This document shows, piece by piece, positions 42,379 through 51,594 of a DNA stretch of 64,000 bases. Below the pieces are notes generated by a model. That model was given only the letters and a program-made list of their open reading frames with translations, made no database searches and had not been told where the DNA came from. The position numbers and the translations under genes are program-made. Source of the DNA: DASQHY01 sp035602605 (GTDB taxonomy: Bacteria; Acidobacteriota; Terriglobia; Acidiferrales; UBA7541); contig DATNLZ010000075.1 of NCBI GenBank assembly GCA_035602605.1, positions 1 through 64,000 of the forward strand, in the 5' to 3' direction. Numbering within the stretch: the stretch's first letter is position 1; each line of letters opens with the position of its first letter.

Positions 42379-43183
42379 AGACAAACCGCTAGCAGGGAAG
42401 CGCGTGGTGATTACGCGAGCACCAGAGCAGGCCCGCGAGGTTGTGCAGGAGCTGACGAAAGCCGGAGCCGAGCCGCTGTTGCTGCCTTGCGTGGCCTTCT
42501 CGCCGGCTCCCGATTCATCGGCTCTAGACGAGGCGCTGCGCTTACTCGGCCAGTTTGACTGGATCATCTTCACAAGCCAGAATGCGGTCGAGGCGTGTGC
42601 GCAACGCGCCGGCTCCATCGCCATTTCGTTCAAGCAAGTCTCACCGGCGCCGCGCGTTGCCGCTGTAGGGCCCGCCACTGCGAATGCCGCTAGCCGCGCC
42701 GGCTTTCGCGTAGACGTGGTCGCCAAGCAATTTCGCGGTGAGGCCTTGGCAGAAGAGCTGGGCGCAGCGCTCGCGGGCAAGCATGTATTGCTGCCGCGCA
42801 GCAATTGTGCGGGGCCTGAGTTGCCGAGCGCCCTCTCTACACTAGGCGCTAACGTGACCGAGGTGATCGCGTACGAGACCGGCCTCCCCAAAACGATTGA
42901 TCGCGACGTCCTGGGAGCGGTACGCAGCGGGCAAGTGGACGTGGTCACTTTTTTCAGCCCATCAGCTGTCCGAAACCTCGCCGACGAGCTCGGAATTGAG
43001 TCGATGCGCCAACTTGCAGGGCGTGTGGCCCTTGCGGCCATCGGACCGGTGACCGCTAAGGCGCTGCATGAAAAAGGCCTGCGCGCAGATATTGTTGCGG
43101 ACCAGACGCGGCCATCAGCGCTGATCGGCGCCATTCGGGAATTCTTCGCTCGGCAATTGCGTTTTGGCACTGCCTCACAATGA
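42365..43183 (+). CDS. hemD: Uroporphyrinogen-III synthase
   Basis: The protein is 272 residues from the TTG at 42365. It cyclises hydroxymethylbilane with inversion of ring D. The open frame extends back into hemC, but similarity to the family begins at LAGKRVVITRAPEQA, and AGGAAGG lies just before the TTG, within hemC. The two-lobed HemD fold is seen as ITRAPEQAREVVQELTKAGAE, WIIFTSQNAVEA, PRVAAVGPATANA, VLLPRSNCAGPELPSAL, VTFFSPSAVRNL and ALAAIGPVTAKAL. Sequence conservation is low, as is usual for HemD. Its stop overlaps the hemB ATG as ATGA. The 14-bp overlap with hemC implies coupled translation. Confidence 0.92.
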   Translation: MIAAEDKPLAGKRVVITRAPEQAREVVQELTKAGAEPLLLPCVAFSPAPDSSALDEALRLLGQFDWIIFTSQNAVEACAQRAGSIAISFKQVSPAPRVAAVGPATANAASRAGFRVDVVAKQFRGEALAEELGAALAGKHVLLPRSNCAGPELPSALSTLGANVTEVIAYETGLPKTIDRDVLGAVRSGQVDVVTFFSPSAVRNLADELGIESMRQLAGRVALAAIGPVTAKALHEKGLRADIVADQTRPSALIGAIREFFARQLRFGTASQ

Positions 43184-44163
43184 GTTTTCCTACCCAACGT
43201 CCCCGCCGCCTCCGCCGTTCCGAGGGGCTTCGGAGTTTGGTGCGAGAGACGCGTCTCACTCCAGCCGGGCTCATCTATCCGATGTTCGTTTGCCCGGGCG
43301 CGAACCATCGTACCGAGGTGAGTTCGATGCCAGGTGTGTTCCAGCAATCCGTCGATGAAATTCTGAAGGAGTGTCGCGAGGTTGCTTCACTAGAAATTCC
43401 CGGCGTGATTCTCTTCGGCCTGCCTAAGGAAAAAAACGCGCGGGGCTCCGAAGCTCATGACAGCCAAGGTTGCGTGCAGCGAGCGATCGAAGCCATCAAA
43501 AAAGAAAAGCTACACCTCGTCGTGATTACCGATGTATGCCTGTGCGAATACACCGACCATGGCCATTGTGGGATAGTCAAAGACAACGAAGTGCTGAACG
43601 ATCCGACGCTGGAGATTTTAGCGGAAACAGCTCTTTCGCATGCCCGTGCCGGGGCTGACATTGTCGCACCCTCTGACATGATGGATGGACGGGTTGCTGC
43701 AATTCGTCGCAAGCTCGACCAGAATGGTTTCACCGATCTTGCGATTCTCTCGTATGCGGCGAAATACTGCTCGGCGTTCTACGGCCCCTTCCGAGAGGCG
43801 GCGCAATCAGTGCCCCAATTTGGCGACCGGCGTAGCTACCAGATGGATCCTTCGAACGCGCGCGAGGCGTTAAAAGAGGTCGCTCTAGATTTGGAAGAAG
43901 GCGCCGACATGATCATGGTGAAGCCTGCGTTGTCCTACCTCGATATTATTCGGCGCGTTCGCGACACCTTTGACGTGCCTGTGGGCGCATACAACGTCAG
44001 CGGTGAGTACGCCATGGTAAAGGCCGCCTCGCGCAACGGTTGGCTCGACGAGCGCAGAACTGTGATTGAGATTCTGACGTCAATTCAGCGCGCCGGTGCA
44101 GACATCATCCTCACGTACCACGCCAAGGAAGTAGCCGGTTGGTTGAAGACAGGTCATCGTTGA
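43180..44163 (+). CDS. hemB: Porphobilinogen synthase (delta-aminolevulinic acid dehydratase)
   Basis: This 327-residue enzyme condenses two aminolevulinic acid molecules to porphobilinogen. Catalytic lysines are Lys195 (SYAAKYCSAFYGP) and Lys248 (MIMVKPALSYLD), which forms the Schiff base. Cys120, Cys122 and Cys130 in DVCLCEYTDHGHCG are the ligands of the catalytic zinc, so this is a zinc-dependent form rather than the magnesium type of many other bacteria. The ATG at 43180 overlaps the hemD stop. The length and order of motifs are typical. Confidence 0.97.
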   Translation: MSFPTQRPRRLRRSEGLRSLVRETRLTPAGLIYPMFVCPGANHRTEVSSMPGVFQQSVDEILKECREVASLEIPGVILFGLPKEKNARGSEAHDSQGCVQRAIEAIKKEKLHLVVITDVCLCEYTDHGHCGIVKDNEVLNDPTLEILAETALSHARAGADIVAPSDMMDGRVAAIRRKLDQNGFTDLAILSYAAKYCSAFYGPFREAAQSVPQFGDRRSYQMDPSNAREALKEVALDLEEGADMIMVKPALSYLDIIRRVRDTFDVPVGAYNVSGEYAMVKAASRNGWLDERRTVIEILTSIQRAGADIILTYHAKEVAGWLKTGHR

Positions 44164-44214
44164 AACAAACGTCATGGACATGGACGGTGCCGAATAAAAG
44201 ATAATGCTCGATTG

Positions 44215-44220
44215 AAGGAG
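44215..44220 (+). promoter_or_regulatory. Ribosome binding site that fixes the hemL start
   Basis: AAGGAG stands six bases before a TTG at 44227. An upstream in-frame TTG at 44212 would place this site inside the gene, so 44227 is the better start. Confidence 0.6.
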
Positions 44221-44226
44221 CCCGAA

Positions 44227-45537
44227 TTGGCACAACCGTCGCCGCGCCGGACTCACACGCGGTCCCGAGAAATTTTTGCACGGGCCGAAAAACTGTTGGT
44301 CGGCGGAGTGAATAGCCCCGTCCGCGCATTCCAGTCAGTCGGCGGAGAGCCGCTGATTATCGAGCGTGCCGAAGGCGCACACCTTTTCGATGCGGACGGA
44401 AACGAGTTAATCGATTTCTTGTGCTCGTGGGGAGCAATGATTGCTGGACACGCGCACCCGGCAATCACTTCAGCGATTGCCGATCAGGCGCGCCGCGGAA
44501 CGAGCTTTGGCATAACCAATGAGCTTGAAGTTGAATTAGCATCCGCCATTATCGCGGCGTTGCCTTCTGTAGAGAAACTACGTTTTGTGAGCAGCGGCAC
44601 TGAGGCCGCCATGAGTGCGGTTCGTCTGGCCCGCGCCTTCACGAAGCGCGATTTGATCATGAAATTCGAGGGATGCTATCACGGGCACGCCGACGGCTTC
44701 CTCTCGCAAGCGGGTTCCGGACTCGCGACGCTCGGCATCGCCTCCAGCCACGGAGTTCCGCGCAGCTTTGCCGAACTGATGTTGAGCGTTCCCTATAACG
44801 ACCTTGCCGCGGTCGAAAAATCGTTTGAGCAGCATCGCGATCAGATAGCGGCGGTGATTGTCGAACCCGTAGCCGCCAACATGGGAGTTGTGGCGCCCGT
44901 TCCTGGCTTTCTTGCCGGTTTGCGCGATCTCACGCGCCGCAATGGCGCGTTGCTGATTTTTGACGAGGTTATTACCGGTTTTCGACTCGCGTATGGTGGC
45001 GCTCAAACAATTTTCAATGTCGCGCCGGATCTTACGACACTGGGGAAAGTCATCGGCGGCGGGCTGCCGGTAGGCGCTTATGGCGGACGCGCCGACATCA
45101 TGAACCTGATCGCCCCGCTTGGCCCGGTTTATCAGGCCGGAACGCTTTCGGGGAATCCACTGGCAATGCGCGCGGGGATAGAGACTTTGAAGCTTCTACG
45201 TGCGCCGGGTTTTTATGCGACACTCGCACAAAAGGCCGCGAAGCTCGGAAGCGGATTACGCAACGCTCTGACGGAAACCGGAGTTTCCGGTCAAGTCAGT
45301 TCTAGCGGATCCCTTGCCACGCTGTTTTTCACCCCGCACCCGGTAACGAATTACACCGTGGCAAAAACTTCGGATCGCGAGAAGTACGCAGCTTTTTTTA
45401 AGGAGATGTTGAGCCGCGGATTTTTTCTCGCTCCATCGCAATTCGAAGCTGCCTTTATCTCCTCGGCGCACACCGACGACGACATTTCGAGTGCCATCGC
45501 CGCAGCGCGCTCAAGTCTGAGGGTTCTGGCCCGCTGA
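44227..45537 (+). CDS. hemL: Glutamate-1-semialdehyde 2,1-aminomutase
   Basis: This 436-residue PLP enzyme moves the amino group of glutamate-1-semialdehyde to give 5-aminolevulinate. N-terminal landmarks are LVGGVNSPVRAFQSVGG and DFLCSWGAMIAGHAHP. VSSGTEAAMSAVRLARAFT and FEGCYHGHADGFLSQAGSG bind the cofactor and substrate. LLIFDEVITGFRLAYGG carries the PLP Asp, and Lys274 in TTLGKVIGGGLPVGAYGG forms the Schiff base. The start is TTG. With hemA it completes the C5 route. It ends the rightward haem operon, 63 bp after hemB. Confidence 0.96.
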   Translation: MAQPSPRRTHTRSREIFARAEKLLVGGVNSPVRAFQSVGGEPLIIERAEGAHLFDADGNELIDFLCSWGAMIAGHAHPAITSAIADQARRGTSFGITNELEVELASAIIAALPSVEKLRFVSSGTEAAMSAVRLARAFTKRDLIMKFEGCYHGHADGFLSQAGSGLATLGIASSHGVPRSFAELMLSVPYNDLAAVEKSFEQHRDQIAAVIVEPVAANMGVVAPVPGFLAGLRDLTRRNGALLIFDEVITGFRLAYGGAQTIFNVAPDLTTLGKVIGGGLPVGAYGGRADIMNLIAPLGPVYQAGTLSGNPLAMRAGIETLKLLRAPGFYATLAQKAAKLGSGLRNALTETGVSGQVSSSGSLATLFFTPHPVTNYTVAKTSDREKYAAFFKEMLSRGFFLAPSQFEAAFISSAHTDDDISSAIAAARSSLRVLAR

Positions 45538-45725
45538 TTGCCCTCCCGCGAGCGTAACGTCCCCATGCAAAGTTGCCGGCGTGTGAATCGGTCACAGCCT
45601 TTCAATCCACCAATTCAGGAGTCATCGCAATGCGCAACCCAGCCCCGACCCGGCTTGCATTCGGTATTACGTTATGCTCAACTGCATTCAATCTACGTAT
45701 GGCCGAGGACCGCTAGGAGGTTCGA

Positions 45726-46697
45726 TTGCCGTCAATTGATTTGAGGCCGTTGAGTCTCGGCGAGTTACTCGACCGCACGTTTTCGCTTTACCGCAAGAAC
45801 TTCTGGCTCGTAGTGGGCATTATGCTTCTTCCGCAAGCTGTTGTAGTTCTTGCAACGCTGGGTGTGCAACGCTTGGTAAGCCCAGCGTCCGTTTCGGTTC
45901 CTTTTCCAAATGATCCCGCCCAGGCCGCAGCTCACCTTGCTCAGATGATGGGTTCAATTTTTCTTGGTCTCGGTATTTATATTTGCATAGTTTACGCGGT
46001 TCATACCATCGCGCTGGGCGCCACGACATTTGCAGTTTCCGATGTGTACCTCGGCCGCTCAACAAGTATCTCCGCCGCGTTCGCCAAGTTGCGCGGCCGG
46101 ATCACACGTCTGCTCGGTCTTAATCTGGCCGTAGTGCTGGTGCTTATTTCCTGCTATTTTGTGCTGGCTCTGTTGATAGCGATTTTTGCCGGCCTTCTGA
46201 GCTTAGTGTCTAAACCCCTCGCTGTGCTCGGTGGCGTAATCGGGTTTGGCCTGGGCGTCTGGTTTTTGATTTGGATGTTTCTCGGCTTTATTGTGGCCGT
46301 GCCTTCATTACTTCTCGAAAACTCTGGAGTCATCACAGCTTTGAAGCGCAGCAGCGAATTGCTTCGCGGGAATCGCGGGCGGGCTTTTTTGATTGTTTTT
46401 CTGATGCTTCTGATGACGTCAGTTGTTTCTGCTGTATTTCAAGGTCCCTTTTTGATAGCTAGCCTGGTGATGGTTGGTAAGGGAGAAGCCATGTCATTCT
46501 GGCTGACGGGCATTTCCGCCATTGCCGGTGGCATCGGCGTAGCTCTAAGTGCACCGCTCATGATGATTGCTGTGGCCCTTCTTTATTATGATGTGCGCGT
46601 GAGAAAAGAGGCTTTCGACTTGCAAGTGATGATCTCGGAACTCGATGGCGCTGCGCTTCCCGCCGCCCCGACCACGCCTCCCGCCTCCATCGGATGA
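45726..46697 (+). CDS. Six-TM membrane protein of the DUF4129 cluster
   Basis: The protein is 323 residues with about six transmembrane helices, starting at TTG behind a perfect AGGAGG (45715-45720). The N-terminus LRPLSLGELLDRTFSLYRKNFWLVVGI is characteristic of a family of bacterial membrane proteins related to the membrane domain of glycerophosphodiester phosphodiesterases. VPSLLLENSGVITALKRSSELLRGNRGRAF is its other conserved stretch. The catalytic phosphodiesterase domain is absent. The stop overlaps the start of the DUF4129 gene (ATGA at 46694). Its role in the cluster is unknown. Confidence 0.76.
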   Translation: MPSIDLRPLSLGELLDRTFSLYRKNFWLVVGIMLLPQAVVVLATLGVQRLVSPASVSVPFPNDPAQAAAHLAQMMGSIFLGLGIYICIVYAVHTIALGATTFAVSDVYLGRSTSISAAFAKLRGRITRLLGLNLAVVLVLISCYFVLALLIAIFAGLLSLVSKPLAVLGGVIGFGLGVWFLIWMFLGFIVAVPSLLLENSGVITALKRSSELLRGNRGRAFLIVFLMLLMTSVVSAVFQGPFLIASLVMVGKGEAMSFWLTGISAIAGGIGVALSAPLMMIAVALLYYDVRVRKEAFDLQVMISELDGAALPAAPTTPPASIG

Positions 46698-47797
46698 TTC
46701 TCTCTCTGCCAGTGCGCCTTCGCGTATCGCACTTCATTCGTGTCTCGGGCATTGTTCTCGCGGGCATACTTTTTCAAATTCCCTCTACCAAAGGCGGGAT
46801 AGATAAGCCCACCGCGAATCCGCCCATGGCAGACTTAGACTTGCGTGGGTATCTGGTAACCCTCAACCGCGTGTCCGCTGCAGTCCAAGATCTGCCAGCC
46901 CATCTTGCGGGTATCAGTTCGCTGCGCGCGTCGCTGCCGAAATCTTGGCGGGTCACTATGGTCGGCGGGAAACGGTATTGCGAAGTTTCGACGGTGTGGC
47001 TCGATTCCGCACTCGCCCGAATGCAAACAGATCCGGCGAATCTTATTCCCGTCCAAAAAAACATTTTGGAACACTTGAAACTTTTGCAAGAACAGGCCAA
47101 GTCTCTAGATACATCCCAAAGCGGCGTAGCCAATGCCAATGCAAATGTGCTTCCGCGCCTGAACGCTATTTTACAACGCAATGAATTCAGTTCGGTGCAG
47201 CCTCCCACGTGGTGGCAAAAGCTTACTGCGCGCATGGGAGGCTGGGCTCGCCGTATGCTAACCAAACTCCTTAGCGGCAAGGGCAAACATCAGGCTGTGC
47301 GTTTAGTTTTCGTTTGGTTATCTATCATCGCTCTCTTCATCCTTCTCGCGTGGATTCTGGGACGTGCCTTGGTGCGAACGGCCAAGCATGCCGAACTTGA
47401 GCTGGGCACTCCGATGCCCGCGGGAAAATCATGGCGCGTGTGGGCGCAAGAGGCGCTCGCGGCAGCCAGAGAATCGCGTTTTCGCGAAGCCGTCCATTTT
47501 GGCTATTGGGCCGGAGTCTATCGTTTGCAGGATTTGGGTGCGTTGAAACTTGAGAACGCGCGCACACCGCGCGAATACTTGCGCCTGTTAGAGCCCGGCT
47601 CTTCTAATGTACCCGCGCAATCATCGGACGAGCATGCAACCAACTATCGCGCTCCGCTCCAAAATCTTACTCGCCAGCTGGAACTGACCTGGTACGGCTG
47701 CCAGCCTGCCACGGAGCATGATTTCGCCGAAACAATCGAGAACCTGGAGGCGCTGGGATGCCGTTTTCCCTCGGACCAGTCGATCGCCGGCTGCTGA
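46694..47797 (+). CDS. DUF4129-domain membrane protein
   Basis: The protein is 367 residues. A signal or anchor helix (about 12-32) leads into a periplasmic helical region (about 45-190). A transmembrane helix (about 205-225, LVFVWLSIIALFILLAWILG) then precedes a cytoplasmic DUF4129 domain (about 250-350), with the pattern FREAVHFGYWAGVYRLQDLGALKLENARTPREYL. DUF4129 proteins are regular companions of MoxR and DUF58 genes. Overlaps with both neighbours (4 bp before, 40 bp after) imply coupled translation. Confidence 0.82.
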   Translation: MILSLPVRLRVSHFIRVSGIVLAGILFQIPSTKGGIDKPTANPPMADLDLRGYLVTLNRVSAAVQDLPAHLAGISSLRASLPKSWRVTMVGGKRYCEVSTVWLDSALARMQTDPANLIPVQKNILEHLKLLQEQAKSLDTSQSGVANANANVLPRLNAILQRNEFSSVQPPTWWQKLTARMGGWARRMLTKLLSGKGKHQAVRLVFVWLSIIALFILLAWILGRALVRTAKHAELELGTPMPAGKSWRVWAQEALAAARESRFREAVHFGYWAGVYRLQDLGALKLENARTPREYLRLLEPGSSNVPAQSSDEHATNYRAPLQNLTRQLELTWYGCQPATEHDFAETIENLEALGCRFPSDQSIAGC

Positions 47798-48957
47798 TTG
47801 TTTTTGGCGGAATCTTTCTTATGATTGTGGCCATTGCCGCAATTCTGGCCCCTTCTCCGGTTTCTCAATTTCCAGGCTTTGCGTCGACTTATTCGCCGGC
47901 TTCCGATGGCAGCAAGGCAGCGTTTTTGCTTCTCAAGGACTTGGGCTACCGCGTCGAACGCTGGGAGGAGCCCCCCACCGAGTTGCCTCACCAAGCCACC
48001 AGCACGCTTCTGGTTCTAGCTGAGCCGTTTATTCTCGGCAGCGCAGAAGAAAAGGAAGCATTACATCTTTTTGTTTACCGCGGAGGGCGCGTCTTGGCCA
48101 TTGGAGCTGGCGCGGCGGCCATGGTCCCGGAGGGTGGAGCGCTTGACTTGGACCAGAATGCGGCGGAATGGAAAACGTATCACGCGGTTCTCCCAGGTCC
48201 TTTCATGCGCGATGCACCGGAAATCGCAATGTCTCCAAAGTCGCGTTGGCAGATGGCGCACGCGAATCATGTTCCGATTTACCTCGAAGGAGCTGACACA
48301 ACAGTTGTGACCTATTACTCCGGCAAAGGCCAAGTCGTATGGTGGGGAGCGGCCACGCCGCTCAGCAACTCTGGCATCAAGCTCTCCGGAAACTTGAATT
48401 TGTTTTTAGAGTCGATCGGCGATCCCGCGAACATTCGCGTTTTGTGGGATGAATATTATCACGGCCGGCGCGGCACGCTTTCTTCGTATATCGCGAAAAC
48501 GCCGGTACCCTGGGCCTTCTTGCAGCTTGGCCTGGTAGCCTTCGCTGTATTGCTGACTTTTGCCCGCAGATCTGGCCCGATGCGTCCGCATATACTGGAT
48601 ACGCGCCAGTCTCCCCTTGAGTTTGTCGAAACACTCGGGGATCTTTATCATCGCGGCCACGCCGGTGCCGCAGCCGCAAACATCGCATATGACCATTTTC
48701 GGTCGTTGCTCACAAGGCGCCTGGGTCTGCCGGGCAACGAGTCCATCGCCCATCTTTACCAGGCATCTCGCGATCGCTTGGGGTGGACGCAGCCCGGCTT
48801 TTTCCAGGCTTTGCAAGACGCGGAACGGTGCACGCGCACTTCGGACCTCAGCGATGAAGACGCGTTGCGCGTGGTACAGTCGCTGGAACATTATGCGGTG
48901 CTGTTAAACATCAAGCGAATCGCGCCCAAGGAGACTTGCGGATGGCGCAACACGTAG
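47758..48957 (+). CDS. DUF4350-domain membrane protein
   Basis: The protein is 399 residues. It has an N-terminal transmembrane helix (about 11-30), then a periplasmic DUF4350 domain (about 40-210) with a GATase-like fold pattern (AAFLLLKDLGYRVERWEEPP, LLVLAEPFILGSAEEKEAL, VYRGGRVLAIG). A second membrane helix lies at about 245-265, followed by a helical cytoplasmic tail (about 275-390). The pattern matches DUF4350 proteins next to MoxR/DUF58 genes. The gene overlaps the DUF4129 gene by 40 bp and moxR by 16 bp. It may sense a ligand or hold the complex together; this is inference. Confidence 0.83.
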   Translation: MPFSLGPVDRRLLIVFGGIFLMIVAIAAILAPSPVSQFPGFASTYSPASDGSKAAFLLLKDLGYRVERWEEPPTELPHQATSTLLVLAEPFILGSAEEKEALHLFVYRGGRVLAIGAGAAAMVPEGGALDLDQNAAEWKTYHAVLPGPFMRDAPEIAMSPKSRWQMAHANHVPIYLEGADTTVVTYYSGKGQVVWWGAATPLSNSGIKLSGNLNLFLESIGDPANIRVLWDEYYHGRRGTLSSYIAKTPVPWAFLQLGLVAFAVLLTFARRSGPMRPHILDTRQSPLEFVETLGDLYHRGHAGAAAANIAYDHFRSLLTRRLGLPGNESIAHLYQASRDRLGWTQPGFFQALQDAERCTRTSDLSDEDALRVVQSLEHYAVLLNIKRIAPKETCGWRNT

Positions 48958-49892
48958 CACAGTTAGCGGAGCAGGTGCGCCGCGAAATGGCCAAGGCGAT
49001 TGTCGGCCAGCGCGAAGTGGTCGATCAGTTGCTGCTTGTTCTTCTTTGCGGCGGACATGCGTTGCTCGAAGGAGTTCCAGGTCTCGCGAAAACTCTCGCG
49101 GTCAAGACCCTGGCGCAGATTGGTCAACTCCAATTCGGCCGCGTTCAGTGCACCCCCGACCTGATGCCCGCCGATGTCGTCGGAACAAACGTGTTCAATA
49201 TGGCCACGAGTTCTTTTTCACTGCATCGCGGCCCTATCTTTACCGACCTTCTCCTGGTGGACGAAATCAACCGGACGCCTCCGCGCACACAGGCTGCACT
49301 TCTGGAATCCATGGAGGAGCGCCAAGTCACCATCGATGGCACGAGCCACCCACTTTCCCGCTTTTTTACCGTATTGGCCACTCAGAATCCGATCGAGTTT
49401 GAAGGTACCTATCCGCTGCCCGAGGCTCAGCTTGACCGTTTCCTCATGAAAATCCGCGTAGCGTATCCATCGGCCGCCGAGGAATCACAGATTCTCGAGC
49501 ACTACCATCAGGGCTTCGACGCGAAGCAGGTCAGCCGCATTGTATTTGAATCCTTGCCGGTCGGTTGGCTTGACACTGCGCGCGAAGAGTTGCGACTGGT
49601 CCGCGTTGAGCCCCATCTATTCAATTATGTCTCGACGATTGCTCGCCGCAGTCGTGAATGGCCTTCCCTTAGTCTAGGAGCCAGCCCGCGCGCCGCACTG
49701 GCTTTACTTTTCGTGGCAAAGGGTACCGCTGCTTTGGAAGGTCGCGATTTTCTGATTCCCGATGATGTGAAAGCGATCGCCCCGGCAGTTTTGCGTCATA
49801 GACTTCTGCTCAAGCCTGAGGCCGACCTCGATGGAATTACAGCGGATCAAGTGGTCGCGGAAATTGTTGCTGCGGTCGAAGTGCCAAAATAG
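48942..49892 (+). CDS. MoxR-family AAA+ ATPase
   Basis: The protein is 316 residues from the ATG at 48942, which has AAGGAG (48928-48933) eight bases upstream; a TTG at 48936 would be too close to it. Walker A is GVPGLAKT, Walker B LLVDEINR, and the sensor 1 region FTVLATQNPIEFEGTYPLPEAQLDRF. The C-terminal lid has SLGASPRAALAL and IPDDVKAIAPAVLRHRL. MoxR ATPases act as chaperones that mature or activate partner proteins, usually with the VWA-like DUF58 protein encoded next. Here the full set DUF4129, DUF4350, MoxR and DUF58 is present. Confidence 0.95.
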   Translation: MAQHVAQLAEQVRREMAKAIVGQREVVDQLLLVLLCGGHALLEGVPGLAKTLAVKTLAQIGQLQFGRVQCTPDLMPADVVGTNVFNMATSSFSLHRGPIFTDLLLVDEINRTPPRTQAALLESMEERQVTIDGTSHPLSRFFTVLATQNPIEFEGTYPLPEAQLDRFLMKIRVAYPSAAEESQILEHYHQGFDAKQVSRIVFESLPVGWLDTAREELRLVRVEPHLFNYVSTIARRSREWPSLSLGASPRAALALLFVAKGTAALEGRDFLIPDDVKAIAPAVLRHRLLLKPEADLDGITADQVVAEIVAAVEVPK

Positions 49893-49965
49893 CCACAAGT
49901 CACACAAGCGCTCACGCCGCATGGTTCCCGATGCTAAAAGTAGATGGTAATAAAATGACACGGGC

Positions 49966-51375
49966 ATGATACGAGCTGCCGGTCACCTGATCCCGCCAAC
50001 ACCCTCTGCCCGTGCCACCCCTCTTTCGCGCCGGCGGTCAGCACTCTCAAGATTTCTGCCCAGCGGAGGCGTTGGGCCACGCGGTCTGTTGATTCTTCTA
50101 CTGGGACTTGTCTGGATTGGTCCCGCATGGTTTGAGCCCAGATTTCTGCTGGCCATGGCTTTTTGGGATGCCGTGGCCGTAGCGCTCTGGGTCTGGGATT
50201 TTTCGAGGCTTCCGCATCCGAACCGCCTCGAAGTCCGGCGCGTTTGGGTAACGGCTCCGGCGCTCGGCGCGCAGTCATCAATCGAGCTTCATCTTGACAA
50301 CTCTGGAGACGTTCCCATTTCAGCGGTTGTCGTCGATGATGTCCTGCCGATTTTTCGATCCCAGCCGCCTGTTTTAGAGATTCGTGCCCGCACCGGCGAT
50401 GCCGGCATCGCGCGCTACGAAATTTTTCCTACGATGCGCGGAGACGCGCGCTTCGGGCGAGTGTTCGTGCGCTATCAGAGCTTCTTCCGGATTGCCGAGC
50501 GGTGGGCCCATGTTGACATCCCGCAAATCGTTCGCGTCTATCCCAACCTGGAGGAGGCTCGCCGCGAAACCCTTTATCTGATTCGCACCCGCCAGGTTCA
50601 ACTCGAAAAGCGGTTGCGACGCCAGCCGGGCCAGGGGCGCGATTTTGAAAGTTTGCGCGAATACCGGCCGGGCGATCCCTGGCGCGATATTTGCTGGACG
50701 GCGTCAGCGCGCCGCGTGCGCTTGGTCAGCAAGGTTTATCAGATCGAGCGCAGCCAAACGGTGTGGCTGGTTCTCGACACCGGGAGGTTGCTAGGCGCGC
50801 GCGTTGACTGGCCTAGTAAACTCGATTACGCCGTGAACGCCGCGCTCGCGCTGGCTCAGGTAGCGCTGCATTCTGGTGACCGCGTTGGATTGCTCGCGTA
50901 CGGAAGAAAGCTTCAGCAGCAAGTGCCCGCTAACCGCGGACCTCATCAGCTGCGCGCTTTCGTGGAGAGCCTCGCACTGGTGCATACCGAGCAGTACGAA
51001 GCCGATCATCTAGGCGCCGCCAAAAAGCTTCTGACCTTGCAGAATCGTCGCAGCCTTATTGTGTGGCTCACCGATTTAGCGGAGACCGCCGCGCTGCCCG
51101 ACGTCATCGAGAGCACCATGCAAATGACTCCGCGCCACCTCGTTCTCTTCGGTGTACTCAAGCAGCCCGAGTTGACGCAAATTGCTGACCGAACGCCCGA
51201 AACAACGAAGCAGATGTATCATCACGTTGCCGCGCAGGAAATGCTTGACCGCCGAGAACTGCTCTTGCGGCGCCTGCAACAGCACGGCGTGCTGGCTATG
51301 GAATTTGACCCTCGACACCTCACCTCAGCGCTCGTCAACCGCTACCTGGAAATTAAGGAACGCAGCCTGCTCTAA
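49966..51375 (+). CDS. DUF58-domain protein
   Basis: The protein is 469 residues. Two membrane helices (about 38-75, GLLILLLGLVWIGPAW and FLLAMAFWDAVAVALWVW) are followed by a beta-rich periplasmic-type region (about 85-190). The DUF58 core shows FESLREYRPGDPWRDICWTASAR, the family hallmark, at about 225-247. A VWA-like domain follows (about 260-440), with VWLVLDTGRLLGAR in place of a classic D-x-S-x-S site, so metal binding may be weak or lost. It is the expected partner of the MoxR ATPase 73 bp upstream. A stem-loop follows the gene. Confidence 0.91.
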   Translation: MIRAAGHLIPPTPSARATPLSRRRSALSRFLPSGGVGPRGLLILLLGLVWIGPAWFEPRFLLAMAFWDAVAVALWVWDFSRLPHPNRLEVRRVWVTAPALGAQSSIELHLDNSGDVPISAVVVDDVLPIFRSQPPVLEIRARTGDAGIARYEIFPTMRGDARFGRVFVRYQSFFRIAERWAHVDIPQIVRVYPNLEEARRETLYLIRTRQVQLEKRLRRQPGQGRDFESLREYRPGDPWRDICWTASARRVRLVSKVYQIERSQTVWLVLDTGRLLGARVDWPSKLDYAVNAALALAQVALHSGDRVGLLAYGRKLQQQVPANRGPHQLRAFVESLALVHTEQYEADHLGAAKKLLTLQNRRSLIVWLTDLAETAALPDVIESTMQMTPRHLVLFGVLKQPELTQIADRTPETTKQMYHHVAAQEMLDRRELLLRRLQQHGVLAMEFDPRHLTSALVNRYLEIKERSLL

Positions 51376-51399
51376 ATCACAGAGTTTGGTCTCATCCAG

Positions 51400-51420
51400 G
51401 CAGCCAAGAGAATTGGCTGC
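51400..51420 (+). terminator. Possible terminator hairpin after DUF58 gene
   Basis: GCAGCCAA and TTGGCTGC form a perfect 8-bp stem with a 5-base loop, 24 bp after the DUF58 stop. It is well placed to end the DUF4129-MoxR-DUF58 transcript, but no T-run follows, so intrinsic termination is uncertain. Confidence 0.4.
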
Positions 51421-51594
51421 GTGCAAGGTTTATCTGGCCGCGTGTGCGAAAGCTGTGCACCTCGAAAACACCCAAGCATCTCAACCGAACGTACGATCCT
51501 TTTGCTTTCATGCACGAAGGTATGTCACGGCACTAAGTCCGAGAACCCGTCCTGCTCTCGCAAGATCGTACAGTCATGTTTCCTGAGAGCATAC

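Noticed and set aside
42148..43347. Minus-strand open frame of 399 codons
   Set aside because: It is antisense to hemC and hemD; Ser/Arg/Thr-rich, a common shadow of GC-rich coding sequence.
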